From NCBI GenBank assembly GCA_012798265.1, contig JAAZNM010000001.1, positions 1-64,000 on the forward strand: 64,000 nucleotides of DNA. The letters run 5' to 3'. The notes under the pieces were generated by a model. It saw only the letters and a list, made by a program, of their open reading frames with translations. It was not told the origin of the DNA and did not search any database. Both the position numbers and the translations under genes were made by a program. Shown here one piece after another: positions 16,929 to 25,693 of the stretch. Origin of the DNA: Candidatus Roizmanbacteria bacterium. GTDB taxonomy: Bacteria > Patescibacteriota > Microgenomatia > UBA1406 > GWC2-37-13. Each line of letters opens with the position of its first letter. The stretch's first letter is position 1.

Positions 16929-17695
16929 AAAAAAATAAACTTTCGGCCGTTTTGATTACCAAAAACGAAGAAAAAAATATAGAGTCATGTCTTGCATCGC
17001 TTTCCTTTTGCGACGAAGTGGTCGTCGTTGACGATGCTTCATCAGACAGAACGGCGCTTTTGGCCGAAAAATATGGTGCCAGGGTTTATAAAAGGGAGTT
17101 GAAGGGTGATTTTGCCGCTCAAAAAAACTTCGGGATGGAAAAGACCGTTGGAGATTGGATTCTTTTTGTCGACGGCGACGAAAGAGTGTCGGTCGATCTG
17201 AAGAATAATATAATCAGGGCGGTGGAAACAGATGGGGATATTTTTGCCTATTACATTAAACGACGTGATTTTTGGTGGGAAAGAGAATTGAGATTCGGAG
17301 AGACAAAAAAAGTCCGCAACCGTGGCTTGGTTCGTCTTGTTAAAAAAAAGGCCGGGGTATGGCACGGTAAAGTTCATGAGGAACTGGCCTGCCGAAACAA
17401 GGTCGGTTTTTTGGACGGATTCCTTGATCACTATCCCCATCCCACCTTGTCCGAGTTTATAAGGGAGATTAATAATTATAGTTCCATAAGGGCAAATGAG
17501 TTGAAAAAAGAAGGGGTCGGAACCAACATAGTTCAGATTGTTCTGTGGCCGGCCGCCAAGTTTATCCTGAACTATTTTGTCTATCTCGGTTTTTTGGACG
17601 GACCGGCGGGTTTTGCCTACGCGTTTTTAATGAGTTTCCATTCGTTTTTAGTGCGCGCCAAACTCTACCAGTTGTCTTTTGAAAATGCCGGCTAG
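16925..17695 (+). CDS. GT2 family glycosyltransferase (WaaE-like)
   Basis: The ATG at 16925 overlaps the previous TGA and gives 256 residues; an earlier in-frame start at 16877 lies inside the upstream gene. The N-terminus LSAVLITKNEEKNIESCL, then DEVVVVDDASSDRT and the metal-binding VDGDERV are GT2 motifs of the WaaE/KdtX-like subgroup. KVHEELACRN and a hydrophobic C-terminus follow. It is a paralogue of the enzyme at 12147, suggesting successive sugar additions on one lipid-linked glycan. Confidence 0.87.
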   Translation: MKKNKLSAVLITKNEEKNIESCLASLSFCDEVVVVDDASSDRTALLAEKYGARVYKRELKGDFAAQKNFGMEKTVGDWILFVDGDERVSVDLKNNIIRAVETDGDIFAYYIKRRDFWWERELRFGETKKVRNRGLVRLVKKKAGVWHGKVHEELACRNKVGFLDGFLDHYPHPTLSEFIREINNYSSIRANELKKEGVGTNIVQIVLWPAAKFILNYFVYLGFLDGPAGFAYAFLMSFHSFLVRAKLYQLSFENAG

Positions 17696-18827
17696 ATTGC
17701 TTATTTACCTGACTTTTCTCTTTTTTTCATTTGGACAGTTGGCGAGGGTATCTTTTTTTGGCCAGCAGGTAAATCTTTATCTTTACGAAATAACTCTTTT
17801 CCTCACGTTGATCTATTTTTTATTCAAATACGGACCGTCTCCCTTAAAGATCTTTCTGAATGACTTGAGATCTGTTTTTGCCTTTTTATTTTTCTTGTTT
17901 CTGTCATTTTTGATTGGGGCAGGTGGTTTTAGCGTTAGGGAGAATTGGATCGCATTTCTTTACTTGGGACGGCTTTGTCTGTACTTCACTTATCTGGCCT
18001 ATCTCATGTTTTATTTGAAGAAAGAAAAGTCGGCCGGAAAGACCATTAGCAGATCAATACTAATCTTTATAGTCGTAACCGTAGTTTTTACGGCTATCCA
18101 GTACCTGTTTTATCCGGACCTGATCAATCTTTTTTATCTTGGTTGGGATCCTCATTATTACCGGACCTTCGGCGTCTATTTTGATACCGGCGTTAGCGGC
18201 GCGGTTTTCGGCCTTTCTTGGTTTTACGTATACAAGCGCTGTCGAAGGCCGTGGTTTTTGCTCGTTGTCCTGCTTGCGGCTATCTATCTTACTTACTCGC
18301 GCAGTCTTTATTTGGCGTTTATCCTTACTCTCGGTATCGTTACGGTAAGCCAAAAACGGTATTGGGCAATTTTTTTGCTGATAGGGTTTTTTCTGGTTCT
18401 TTATTTTTTTGTCCCGAAACGGACAGGCGAAGGGGTAAATCTATTGCGGACTTTTTCCATCGAATCGCGAATCGCCGACAACAAAACCGCCCTGAGTCTG
18501 TGGGGTAAGAAACCGATATTCGGTTGGGGGTATAACAGAATCCGCTATGTCAAAAAAAAATTTAACCTGATAAACCCCCAAGATTATGAGATGACTCATG
18601 CCGGCGCTTCTTTTCATTCGAGTTACGGTATTATCCTTGTCTCAAGCGGTCTAGTTGGTTTGTTGCTTTTTTTGGCGGCTATGTTTGCAGTCGGCAGGAT
18701 AAGCAGTCTGGCGAGCAGTCTGGTTTTTTTTGCCGGAGTTATGTCTTTGACCGACAATATAATTCTTCATCCCTTCATTCTTTTTTTGATGTTTACCTTT
18801 TCCGTCAGTCCTCTTTCTGATAGGTGA
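17685..18827 (+). CDS. O-antigen ligase/polymerase-like membrane protein
   Basis: From the ATG at 17685 (preferred over a TTG at 17679) the protein has 380 residues and about ten to twelve transmembrane segments, with a large loop before the last few helices containing FGWGYNRIRYV and THAGASFHSSYG. That loop with its histidines is the usual feature of the Wzy/WaaL (Wzy_C) family, which joins glycan units or ligates them to a carrier on the outer face. Together with the flippase fusion and glycosyltransferases it completes a Wzx/Wzy-type export locus. It overlaps the convergent gene by 23 bases. Confidence 0.75.
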   Translation: MPARLLIYLTFLFFSFGQLARVSFFGQQVNLYLYEITLFLTLIYFLFKYGPSPLKIFLNDLRSVFAFLFFLFLSFLIGAGGFSVRENWIAFLYLGRLCLYFTYLAYLMFYLKKEKSAGKTISRSILIFIVVTVVFTAIQYLFYPDLINLFYLGWDPHYYRTFGVYFDTGVSGAVFGLSWFYVYKRCRRPWFLLVVLLAAIYLTYSRSLYLAFILTLGIVTVSQKRYWAIFLLIGFFLVLYFFVPKRTGEGVNLLRTFSIESRIADNKTALSLWGKKPIFGWGYNRIRYVKKKFNLINPQDYEMTHAGASFHSSYGIILVSSGLVGLLLFLAAMFAVGRISSLASSLVFFAGVMSLTDNIILHPFILFLMFTFSVSPLSDR

Positions 18828-19512
18828 CGGTCAGGATTTTGTTGTCTGTATTGCCGGCCAGGTCTTCGGCGGTGATTTCAATTTTATTTTCGCCCTCTTT
18901 GAGTGAAACGGCGGATTGGAAGACGCCCAAAGCATCGACAACTACCGGTAGGTTATTGATCTTGATCATCACTTCCTTGTCGGTTTTGCCGCTTACCTTG
19001 ATTTCGTTTTTGGAGGTTTTGCTGTTGTCCGACGGCTCGGTTATCTCAAGCTTCGGTTTTTCATTCATATATAAAATCGAATACTTGTTCGTTTCTTTTT
19101 TTTGAGATGACTTTGACGATTTGGCGACAAGGTAGACTTCGTTGTTGCCCGGTTTAAGATCGCCTATCTGTTCATCAAACCGGTCGGTCGGCTTTAACTC
19201 CTGGACTTTTTTTCCGTTGACGTAAACCTCAATCCTATCGAAGTTGGCGACCGATCCGGAGATATAAATCTTGGCCGAGTTAGTGGCTGAGGGGATCGAG
19301 GCAACATCGATAAGGCCATAGAAATCAGCATCCTTGTTTACCGTGGTTTCCTTCTGGTTTTTATTGGTTATCTGGGCGACGAAGACAGCCGAGTTAAGAA
19401 CAATCTTAAGGCCGATCGTAGAAATAAAAAAAACAAGAGCGATAAGGACAAGAATCGCGGTAAAAAGAGTCAGTGACAGCTGTTTTTTGCGATGGTGTTC
19501 CAGTCTTCTCAT
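18805..19512 (-). CDS. membrane-anchored protein with Ig-like (glucodextranase-B-type) domain
   Basis: The 235-residue protein has a basic N-terminus, a transmembrane helix (about 14-36) and an extracytoplasmic part with two Ig-like modules. The second (KLEITEPSDNSKTSKNEI to about residue 230) matches the glucodextranase domain-B/Big_9 pattern, with GKTDKEVMIKINN and GENKIEITAEDLAGN. Such domains are binding or spacer modules without catalysis. The location at the end of the polysaccharide locus suggests a surface-glycan role, which is inference. It lies just downstream of tRNA-Thr on the same strand. Confidence 0.7.
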   Translation of the reverse strand: MRRLEHHRKKQLSLTLFTAILVLIALVFFISTIGLKIVLNSAVFVAQITNKNQKETTVNKDADFYGLIDVASIPSATNSAKIYISGSVANFDRIEVYVNGKKVQELKPTDRFDEQIGDLKPGNNEVYLVAKSSKSSQKKETNKYSILYMNEKPKLEITEPSDNSKTSKNEIKVSGKTDKEVMIKINNLPVVVDALGVFQSAVSLKEGENKIEITAEDLAGNTDNKILTVTYQKED

Positions 19513-19519
19513 ATAAGGG

Positions 19520-19591
19520 AGCCGACTGTCGGACTTGAACCGACAACCTACTGTTTACGATACAGTTGCTCTGCCGTTGAGCTAAGTCGGC
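19520..19591 (-). tRNA. tRNA-Thr (anticodon CGT)
   Basis: The minus strand folds as a 72-base cloverleaf: a seven-base-pair acceptor stem GCCGACT/AGTCGGC, a D arm, an anticodon stem ACTGT/ACAGT with loop ATCGTAA (anticodon CGT, reading ACG), and a T arm GTCGG-TTCAAGT-CCGAC. The discriminator is U and the bases after it are CCC, so CCA is not encoded. It closely resembles tRNA-Thr(TGT) at 59316. Confidence 0.93.
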
Positions 19592-19614
19592 AATCGACTT
19601 CTTTATTTTATTGC

Positions 19615-19620
19615 TATAAT
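19615..19620 (+). promoter_or_regulatory. TATAAT box upstream of the GT39 gene
   Basis: TATAAT lies 26 bases before the ATG at 19647, between a minus-strand tRNA gene and the plus-strand gene. A weak TCGACT at 19594 is only 15 bases upstream, so the -35 element is uncertain. Confidence 0.4.
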
Positions 19621-19646
19621 ATCATAGTTTCAACTGCTATTTAAAT

Positions 19647-21080
19647 ATGAAGACAAAAAAAACTCTCAGGCAAAAGACGGGCAGCCTTTTGTTCGTTTTA
19701 TTGGTCACGGTTGCCGCCTATCTCTGTTTTTACAAGCTGGGAGTCGCCAGTCTTGAGAACTGGGACGAGTCATGGTATGCCGATATGGTCAAAAACATGC
19801 TTCGCACAGGAGACTATATTGCCACTGTGTTTAACCGTCACATTCTTCTGGATAAACCACCTATGTTCATTTGGTTCGGCGTTTTTTTTTCAAAACTATT
19901 CGGCTTGTCGGAGTTTTCCGTCAGATTCGTCTCCGGGTTGGCCGGGTTTTTAACGATCGTCATGGCCTGTCGTTATGCCTGGAAAAGATGGGGAACGGTG
20001 GCCATGTTTTTTTGTTTTGGTACTCTGGCTTTAAACAACGTTTTTATCTGGAGAACGCGGACGGCCAATATTGATGCCTTGGCAACCTTTTTCATATTTG
20101 CGTCTTTTATAGCCGTCATGCAAAAGAGCAACAAAAAATATATTTGGCTGGGAATAATATTTGCCTGTGCTTATCTTACCAAGGCTTCACTGGCTTATTT
20201 TCCGCTGGTTTTGATTGCAAGCGGCGAAATTCTCTATGAATTCAAACATCTTTTGCGTCGTTTCGGATGGTATTTGCTTATGATTGCCATCCCCGTCATC
20301 ATCTGCGGATTTTGGCTTCATACCGGGGATATGCAGATCGGCGGCCGGTTCTCGGAATATTATCTGTATCACTCCGACCAAAACGTCGCCCATATCACAA
20401 AAGAAAATTTCAAGACAGATTACATAATGTTCACTTATTATTCGCTGCAGCGCCGTTTTACCTACCTTTTGGTTTTCGGACTGGTTTTTTTGTTATGGAA
20501 ATGGAAAAAGAAAGAATCTTTTTTGCTTGTTGGTTTTTCCTTGGCTCTTTTGTTTATGCTCAGTTTTACCGAGCGGAAAAACAACTGGTATCTTATGCCG
20601 TCGATGCCTTTTTGGTCGTTGGTTATCGGCTACGCCGCCCAAAAGATCGCTGATTTTTTCAAAAAATACCCGTTGATAATAGCCGCTTTCGTACTGGTGA
20701 GTTTTTATCTTTTCATCAAGACGTTAAGAGTGAATATCATGCCGATTGTGAACACCAGCTCGACCAGATTCCAGGCGGAGAGCTCAAAATACGTCAAGGC
20801 CCATTCGGGTTATGACGAAATAGTCATAAGGATGGACGAGATGTACCCGACCAGTATTTATTATACTGACCGTAAAGTCTTAAGTTTTAGCGTCGACTCG
20901 GCCATCTCCGATTTTTTCATTGGTTGGAAAGACCTGTCGGAGATGCTCGGCAAAAAACAGATCCGTTGGTTTATCGGAAATAAGGATAAAGCCGTAACTT
21001 TTGCCAGGGAGTTCCTTAAAGATTATCCTTACACAACCGTTTTCAAAAACGACGAGGAAGTGGTTTTTTTACTAAGGTAA
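19647..21080 (+). CDS. GT39/ArnT-like membrane glycosyltransferase
   Basis: The 477-residue protein has about ten transmembrane segments. It carries the first periplasmic-loop motif ENWDESWYADMVKNML with the acidic pair expected to hold the catalytic residue, followed by LDKPPMFIWF, both typical of the PMT/ArnT-like GT-C superfamily. These enzymes take a polyprenyl-phosphate sugar and transfer it on the outer face of the membrane to lipid A, protein or glycan; the acceptor cannot be told here. The hydrophilic C-terminus fits the family. The gene has its own promoter region after tRNA-Thr. Confidence 0.83.
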   Translation: MKTKKTLRQKTGSLLFVLLVTVAAYLCFYKLGVASLENWDESWYADMVKNMLRTGDYIATVFNRHILLDKPPMFIWFGVFFSKLFGLSEFSVRFVSGLAGFLTIVMACRYAWKRWGTVAMFFCFGTLALNNVFIWRTRTANIDALATFFIFASFIAVMQKSNKKYIWLGIIFACAYLTKASLAYFPLVLIASGEILYEFKHLLRRFGWYLLMIAIPVIICGFWLHTGDMQIGGRFSEYYLYHSDQNVAHITKENFKTDYIMFTYYSLQRRFTYLLVFGLVFLLWKWKKKESFLLVGFSLALLFMLSFTERKNNWYLMPSMPFWSLVIGYAAQKIADFFKKYPLIIAAFVLVSFYLFIKTLRVNIMPIVNTSSTRFQAESSKYVKAHSGYDEIVIRMDEMYPTSIYYTDRKVLSFSVDSAISDFFIGWKDLSEMLGKKQIRWFIGNKDKAVTFAREFLKDYPYTTVFKNDEEVVFLLR

Positions 21081-21097
21081 GTTAGATAGTCCAATTT

Positions 21098-21862
21098 ATG
21101 AGAATATTCGTAGAAAGGATTCTCAGAGGGGCGGGAAAATTGATACTGAACTCTTCCAAAAATATCGTCTCCAAAAAAGATGGCGTCGGTAATTTTGTTC
21201 TTCAAGCCGATCTAATCAGCGAAAAATATATACTTGAGTCGATAAAAAAACGTTATCCTTCTCATAAGGTGTTTTCAGAAGAAAATACGGACAGGATCGA
21301 CAATCCTGAAAACGAAAAGGGTCTTTGGATAGTTGATCCTTTGGACGGTACGACAAACGCAAAAAACAACATTCCTTTTTTTTCCGTTTCTATCGCTTAC
21401 GTTGAAAACGGAATAGTGAGGGTGGGGGGAGTTTATGATCCGAATAGGGACGAATTGTTCCTGGCAAAAAAAGGGGAAGGCGCATATTGCAACGGAATAA
21501 AAATATCGGTCAAAAACGAAACGGAGTTAGAGGATTTAATTGTCAATATAGGTTCACCTTACAGTACAGAAAATTTCCGATTGACCTATCCTATGGAGAA
21601 AGTATTTTACGAAAAAGGAGCAAGAATGGTGAATTTTGGTTCTGCCGCATTGGAGGGCGTATGGGTAGCTTCCGGAAGACTCGGGGCTTACTTTGAAGCT
21701 GGTTTAAAACCTTGGGATATCGCGGCGGTTCAATTAATAGTCTCGGAAGCGGGAGGCAGAATGGTAGATCCATATAATGTAGGCAACTTTTCCGTATTCA
21801 ATCAAAAAGCAGTCGTAATCGGAAACGAGAAAATAGTCAATAAAATACTTAAATTTTGGTGA
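21098..21862 (+). CDS. inositol monophosphatase-family phosphatase
   Basis: The 254-residue protein has the metal-binding blocks of the family: SEEN near residue 60, WIVDPLDGTTNA (78-89, with Asp80 and Asp83) and the C-terminal KPWDIAAVQLIVSEAGG. These enzymes remove phosphate from inositol phosphates, fructose-1,6-bisphosphate, PAP or related molecules with Mg2+; substrate specificity is not readable from the motifs. The length is normal. It follows GT39 by 17 bases and may share its transcript. The family is cytoplasmic. Confidence 0.88.
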   Translation: MRIFVERILRGAGKLILNSSKNIVSKKDGVGNFVLQADLISEKYILESIKKRYPSHKVFSEENTDRIDNPENEKGLWIVDPLDGTTNAKNNIPFFSVSIAYVENGIVRVGGVYDPNRDELFLAKKGEGAYCNGIKISVKNETELEDLIVNIGSPYSTENFRLTYPMEKVFYEKGARMVNFGSAALEGVWVASGRLGAYFEAGLKPWDIAAVQLIVSEAGGRMVDPYNVGNFSVFNQKAVVIGNEKIVNKILKFW

Positions 21863-21874
21863 CTTAATACAATT

Positions 21875-21949
21875 TGGAGCGGTGGACGGGATTTGAACCC
21901 GTGACCTTCTCCTTGGGAAGGAGACATTCTACCGCTGAACTACCACCGC
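21875..21949 (-). tRNA. tRNA-Gly (anticodon CCC)
   Basis: The minus strand folds as a cloverleaf of 75 bases including an encoded CCA: acceptor GCGGTGG/CCACCGC, anticodon stem TCTCC/GGAGA with loop TTCCCAA (anticodon CCC, reading GGG), T arm CGGG-TTCAAAT-CCCG. Discriminator U, then CCA encoded. Confidence 0.93.
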
Positions 21950-22020
21950 TTACTTGAAAATAATTTGAATAAAGTATAGCAAACAACCATACTCTCCTCA
22001 ATAATTATTGCGTTCCCCTT

Positions 22021-22042
22021 TTATGCGACGATCGTCGCATAA
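22021..22042. repeat. perfect 22-base palindrome with adjacent hairpin
   Basis: Each half is TTATGCGACGA, and its reverse complement follows without a loop. Immediately after, GGTGAAC (22045-22051) can pair with GTTCGCC (22061-22067, one G-T pair). The 158-base gap between tRNA-Gly and the SDR gene holds these two structures and no open reading frame I believe. There is no U-tract, so it is not a standard terminator. Confidence 0.6.
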
Positions 22043-22107
22043 TTGGTGAACGGACTTCCTGTTCGCCGGTTTTATCACGATCTATGGCGGAGGCGCGAGT
22101 ACAGGTA

Positions 22108-22875
22108 TCAGGTTATCAGAACACCGCCGTCGACGACGATCTGGCTTCCGGTCATATATGAAGCCATGTCCGAAGCTAAAAACAAAGCCACTTTTCCGAT
22201 ATCGTCAGGGTCGCCCATCCTTTTCATGGGGATGTTGGCGGTGAAACTGGGATCGGCTTTGCCGCCTGTGCCCGGAGTATTGACGCCGCCAGGAGCAATG
22301 GCATTGATCCAAATCTTATGCTGAGCCAGCTCAAGGGCGGTGTTTTTCGTGAAACCCCAAGCGCCATGTTTTGAAGCGTCATAATGAGCCAGTCCTATCA
22401 TGGATGGGTGGAGGGCATCGATCGAAGTTATATTGATGATACGGCCGCCTTTTCCTTGTTTTATCATCTGTCGGGAGACATATTTGGTGCAAAGGAACAA
22501 TCCCTTAAGATTTATGGCAATTACTTTGTCAAAGACTTCGGCGGTAAGTTTTTCAAGAGTGACAAAAGGGTAGATACCGGCGTTGTTAACAAGAATATCA
22601 ACCGACCCAAAAGCATTGACGGTTCCGGAAACCAAATTTTGGACTTGGGTTTCGTCGGCGACGTCGGTTTTGATAAACCTGGTTTTCCAGCCTTTCGAGT
22701 TCAACTCGCTGACGGTTTTGTCGGCTTCTTCCTGGTTACGGCTGGCAATGACGACATTGGCTCCGGCTTCGGCCAGGCGATAGGAAATGCCCCAGCCGAT
22801 ACCGATACTGCCGCCGGTAACGATGGCGGTTTTCCCGGAAAGGTTAAGCAGTTTATCATGGGGAATAATATCCAT
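22108..22875 (-). CDS. short-chain dehydrogenase/reductase (SDR)
   Basis: Starting at the ATG at 22875 the protein has 256 residues, the usual classical SDR length; a longer frame to 22938 adds an unlikely hydrophobic leader. It shows the NAD(P)-binding VTGGSIGIGWG, VNNAGIYP, and the catalytic YDASK with an upstream ITSID serine. It resembles 3-ketoacyl-ACP reductase/glucose-dehydrogenase-like SDRs, but the substrate is not determined. It faces away from TspO and shares no obvious operon. Confidence 0.88.
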   Translation of the reverse strand: MDIIPHDKLLNLSGKTAIVTGGSIGIGWGISYRLAEAGANVVIASRNQEEADKTVSELNSKGWKTRFIKTDVADETQVQNLVSGTVNAFGSVDILVNNAGIYPFVTLEKLTAEVFDKVIAINLKGLFLCTKYVSRQMIKQGKGGRIINITSIDALHPSMIGLAHYDASKHGAWGFTKNTALELAQHKIWINAIAPGGVNTPGTGGKADPSFTANIPMKRMGDPDDIGKVALFLASDMASYMTGSQIVVDGGVLIT

Positions 22876-22951
22876 ATTTTTAATTCGACTTTTAATATAG
22901 AAATTGTTCCAAAAAAACCAAACAAAGTCAAATACCAATTACCAGATCTGT

Positions 22952-22957
22952 TATAAT
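22952..22957 (+). promoter_or_regulatory. TATAAT box of the tspO gene
   Basis: TATAAT ends 14 bases before the ATG at 22972, in the gap between the divergent SDR and TspO genes. The resulting leader would be about seven bases. I see no convincing -35 box. Confidence 0.45.
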
Positions 22958-22971
22958 TTTTTTTAAAAGAG

Positions 22972-23448
22972 ATGAAAAACAACAAAGTTGTTTCGTTTTT
23001 TTTCTCCGTCGGCATCTGTTTTTTGGCTGGTATTGTCGGATCGATATTCACTTATCCGGCGATAAAAACCTGGTATGTTTTTTTGAACAAATCGAGCTTT
23101 AACCCTCCCAACTGGATATTTGGGCCTGTCTGGTCTCTTCTTTATCTTATGATGGCTGTGGCCCTATATTTGGCAATCAACTCCAAAACGAAGAAAATCG
23201 TCAAAAATCAAGGTCTTAAATATTTTTATATACAACTCGTTCTCAACCTCTTTTGGTCGGTGATTTTTTTCGGGGCGAAGCTACCCTTGGCCGCTTTTTT
23301 CGAGATAATTTTTCTTTGGGTTTTCATATTTATCACAATAATGAAGTTTATGAAGATAAATAAGGTCGCGGCCGCCCTTCTTATTCCTTATTTAATCTGG
23401 GTAAGTTTTGCTTCGGTCCTGAATCTTTTTATCGCGGTTTTAAACTGA
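22972..23448 (+). CDS. TspO/MBR family membrane protein
   Basis: The 158-residue protein has five transmembrane segments and the family's aromatic-rich motifs KTWYVFLNKSSFNPPNW, FGPVWSLLYLMM and LVLNLFWSVIFFG. TspO proteins (bacterial relatives of the mitochondrial translocator protein) bind porphyrins and cholesterol-like ligands and influence stress responses. The length is typical. It converges with the LysM gene six bases away and has its own promoter. Confidence 0.93.
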   Translation: MKNNKVVSFFFSVGICFLAGIVGSIFTYPAIKTWYVFLNKSSFNPPNWIFGPVWSLLYLMMAVALYLAINSKTKKIVKNQGLKYFYIQLVLNLFWSVIFFGAKLPLAAFFEIIFLWVFIFITIMKFMKINKVAAALLIPYLIWVSFASVLNLFIAVLN

Positions 23449-23454
23449 AGGAAT

Positions 23455-24057
23455 TTACTGGGGAATAACCAGTTTTTGGCCGGTTTCAATATTATAAGGA
23501 TAGGGAATGTTATTGGCATCTATAATCCGGTTTTGGGCGTAACCGTCACCATAAAATTTTTGGGCAATCTGCCATAGATAATCTCCGGATTGGACGACAT
23601 ACGTCTTAACTGTGGCGGTTACCTGAGTAGTTGCTGCCGCCTGCGGTGTCACTTCGCCGCTTGAGGGATTTCTTTTCGGCACCTCGGGCAGAATCAGGGT
23701 GTTGCCGACGTGAATAAGATTAAAATCGGTTATTTGGTTGGCTATGGCAATGTCGTAGGCGTTGTATCCTGATCCGTAGTTGTCTTCGGCGATCTTCCAG
23801 AGGTCGTCTCCCTCTTTTACCGTGTATATTTTGTAGGTCGGTTTTTTCGGTTGGGCATTTTTATCGCTTTTTTTGACGATGCGAGCCTGAAAAAGTTTGG
23901 CTTTGGCCACCAGGCCGGATACAGCAAAATAAAACAGACCGGTGACAACAAGACCGACGATAAGCGCCCGATATTTTTTTCGGACGGATTCGATGGTCAT
24001 TGTTTTATAATCAAGTTTTTCTTCAGGCTTTTCCGACGAAGGATCTTTTTTGCTCAT
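23455..24057 (-). CDS. membrane-anchored protein with two LysM domains
   Basis: The ATG at 24057 gives 200 residues; an upstream in-frame ATG at 24120 is less likely. There is one transmembrane segment (about 28-50) after a charged cytoplasmic tail. Two LysM domains follow, one around TYKIYTVKEGDDLWKIAEDN and one around KTYVVQSGDYLWQIAQKFYG, each ending with a LILPE or LVIPQ strand. LysM modules bind N-acetylglucosamine in peptidoglycan, so the protein probably links membrane and wall. A proline- and threonine-rich linker joins the repeats. No enzymatic domain is present. Confidence 0.88.
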   Translation of the reverse strand: MSKKDPSSEKPEEKLDYKTMTIESVRKKYRALIVGLVVTGLFYFAVSGLVAKAKLFQARIVKKSDKNAQPKKPTYKIYTVKEGDDLWKIAEDNYGSGYNAYDIAIANQITDFNLIHVGNTLILPEVPKRNPSSGEVTPQAAATTQVTATVKTYVVQSGDYLWQIAQKFYGDGYAQNRIIDANNIPYPYNIETGQKLVIPQ

Positions 24058-24127
24058 ATTTAAGTTTTGAGCATATATTAAACTAATAATTTCTGATTTG
24101 CAACAGTTATCTTTTTGCAATAAATGT

Positions 24128-24180
24128 TATAATGAAGCATTATCAGTTAATGTATTTATTTTTATAAATTGAGGAGGTGA
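24128..24180 (+). promoter_or_regulatory. promoter -10 box and strong ribosome-binding site of lemA
   Basis: TATAAT (24128-24133) lies about 53 bases before the ATG at 24187, giving a real leader. GAGGAGGTGA (24171-24180) is a near-perfect Shine-Dalgarno with six bases to the start. This contrasts with the leaderless pattern of many neighbours. Confidence 0.6.
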
Positions 24181-24186
24181 AAACTT

Positions 24187-24729
24187 ATGATTGCTATAGG
24201 AATATTGGTCGTGATCGGAGTTTTTTTAGTGGCCACTTACAATAGTTTGGTAGTTTTGAAAACCCGTATCCAGGAAGCTTTCTCAGGCATAGACGTTCAG
24301 CTTAAAAGGCGGGCGGATCTTATTCCCAACCTGGTTGAATCGGTTAAAGGATATGCCAAACATGAAAAAAGCGTTTTTGAAAACGTCACAAAGGCCAGAT
24401 CGGCGTTAATGTCGGCCGAAGGCGCAAAAGAAAAAGCCGAAGCCAACAACAAGCTTTCCGGAGCGCTAAAAAACCTTTTTGCCGTAGCTGAAGCCTATCC
24501 CCAGTTGAGAGCCAGCGAAAACTTCAAGGACTTGCAGCAACAACTGGCCGATACCGAAGATAAGATCGCTTATTCAAGACAGTTCTATAACAGCAACGTT
24601 TTGGAATACAACACCAAAGTGAAAGTTTTTCCGTCCAATCTAATCGCCGGAGTGTTTGCTTTCAAGGAAGAGGAGTTTTTTGAAGCGGTGGAGGAGGAGA
24701 GGAAAAAGGTTGAGGTTAAATTTGAATAA
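24187..24729 (+). CDS. lemA: LemA family protein
   Basis: The 180-residue protein has a single N-terminal transmembrane helix (about 2-20) and the family hallmark [24 protein letters not shown] (about 31-55), followed by a helical domain with [20 protein letters not shown]. LemA proteins are membrane-tethered helical-bundle proteins of uncertain function. The next gene, nine bases downstream, encodes an HtpX-type protease; this lemA-htpX pairing is common in bacteria and suggests a joint role in membrane-protein quality control. Confidence 0.93.
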   Translation: MIAIGILVVIGVFLVATYNSLVVLKTRIQEAFSGIDVQLKRRADLIPNLVESVKGYAKHEKSVFENVTKARSALMSAEGAKEKAEANNKLSGALKNLFAVAEAYPQLRASENFKDLQQQLADTEDKIAYSRQFYNSNVLEYNTKVKVFPSNLIAGVFAFKEEEFFEAVEEERKKVEVKFE

Positions 24730-24737
24730 AAATATCT

Positions 24738-25640
24738 ATGACTATATATAGTCAGATATCCGCCAATAAAAGGCGGAGTTATCTTATTGTTGTTCTTTTT
24801 ATCATTCTTGTCACCGGTTTTTTTTATTTGATCGGCAAGTTTTTCGATTCTCCCAACACTTATCTTTTTTTTGGGCTGGCTTTTTCGTTTGCTTCTTCTT
24901 TCGGCAGCTATTTTTATTCGGATAAAGTGGTACTTTGGACAACCGGGGCCGTTCCGGCGGATAAGGAAAAATACTTTGATTTTTATACCGTGGCCGACAA
25001 TCTGGCGATAGGTTCAGGTTTACCGAAACCGGCATTGTACGTGATCGATGATCCGTCGCCTAACGCCTTTGCCACCGGACGCGATCCCAAACATGCGGTA
25101 GTTTGTGCGACAACCGGACTTTTGGAAAAACTGGGCCGGAGTGAACTCGAAGGTGTGGTTGCCCATGAACTTTCCCATATCAAAAACTACGACATTCTTT
25201 TGTCGTCTTTGGTTGCCGTTTTGGTTGGGACAGTATCTCTCGTGTCCGACTGGTTGATGAGAAATCTCTGGTGGGGGGGGTTGAAGGACGATGGTAATGA
25301 CCGGGACAACCGTAATCCCCTTCTTTTTATTTTTTTCGTTTTGGTCCTTATCATTACTCCGCTCGTTTCTACTATAATTCAGCTGGCCATTTCCAGAAAA
25401 AGGGAGTTCTTGGCCGATGCCAGCGGCGCTTTGCTTACCCGGTATCCTGAAGGTTTGGCTCGGGCCCTTGAAAAAATCAATGCCGACCAAAATATTCTGC
25501 AGACGGCATCGACCTCAACCGCCCATCTTTTCATAAGCAATCCTTTTAAGAGAAACGAAAACAAGGGCGGTTGGCTTTTGTCCCTTTTCAGCACTCACCC
25601 GCCGGTTGAGGAAAGAATAAGGATGTTGAGAAATATGTAG
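24738..25640 (+). CDS. htpX: HtpX-like membrane zinc metalloprotease (M48)
   Basis: The 300-residue protein has two N-terminal transmembrane helices, the zinc-binding motif VVAHELSHIKNYD (HExxH) around residues 136-148, further membrane segments and the downstream glutamate block KREFLADASGA. HtpX degrades misfolded membrane proteins with the catalytic site facing the cytoplasm. The length is in the normal range. It pairs with lemA. Confidence 0.93.
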   Translation: MTIYSQISANKRRSYLIVVLFIILVTGFFYLIGKFFDSPNTYLFFGLAFSFASSFGSYFYSDKVVLWTTGAVPADKEKYFDFYTVADNLAIGSGLPKPALYVIDDPSPNAFATGRDPKHAVVCATTGLLEKLGRSELEGVVAHELSHIKNYDILLSSLVAVLVGTVSLVSDWLMRNLWWGGLKDDGNDRDNRNPLLFIFFVLVLIITPLVSTIIQLAISRKREFLADASGALLTRYPEGLARALEKINADQNILQTASTSTAHLFISNPFKRNENKGGWLLSLFSTHPPVEERIRMLRNM

Positions 25641-25693
25641 AGATATATAAATTACAAATTACATAGCACAAAAAAGTCAAAATTTAAAAAATT

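Noticed and set aside
22043-22324. Plus-strand open frames opposite the SDR gene (also 22384-22956)
   Set aside because: They are shadows of the SDR gene in other frames; the SDR motifs are clear on the minus strand.
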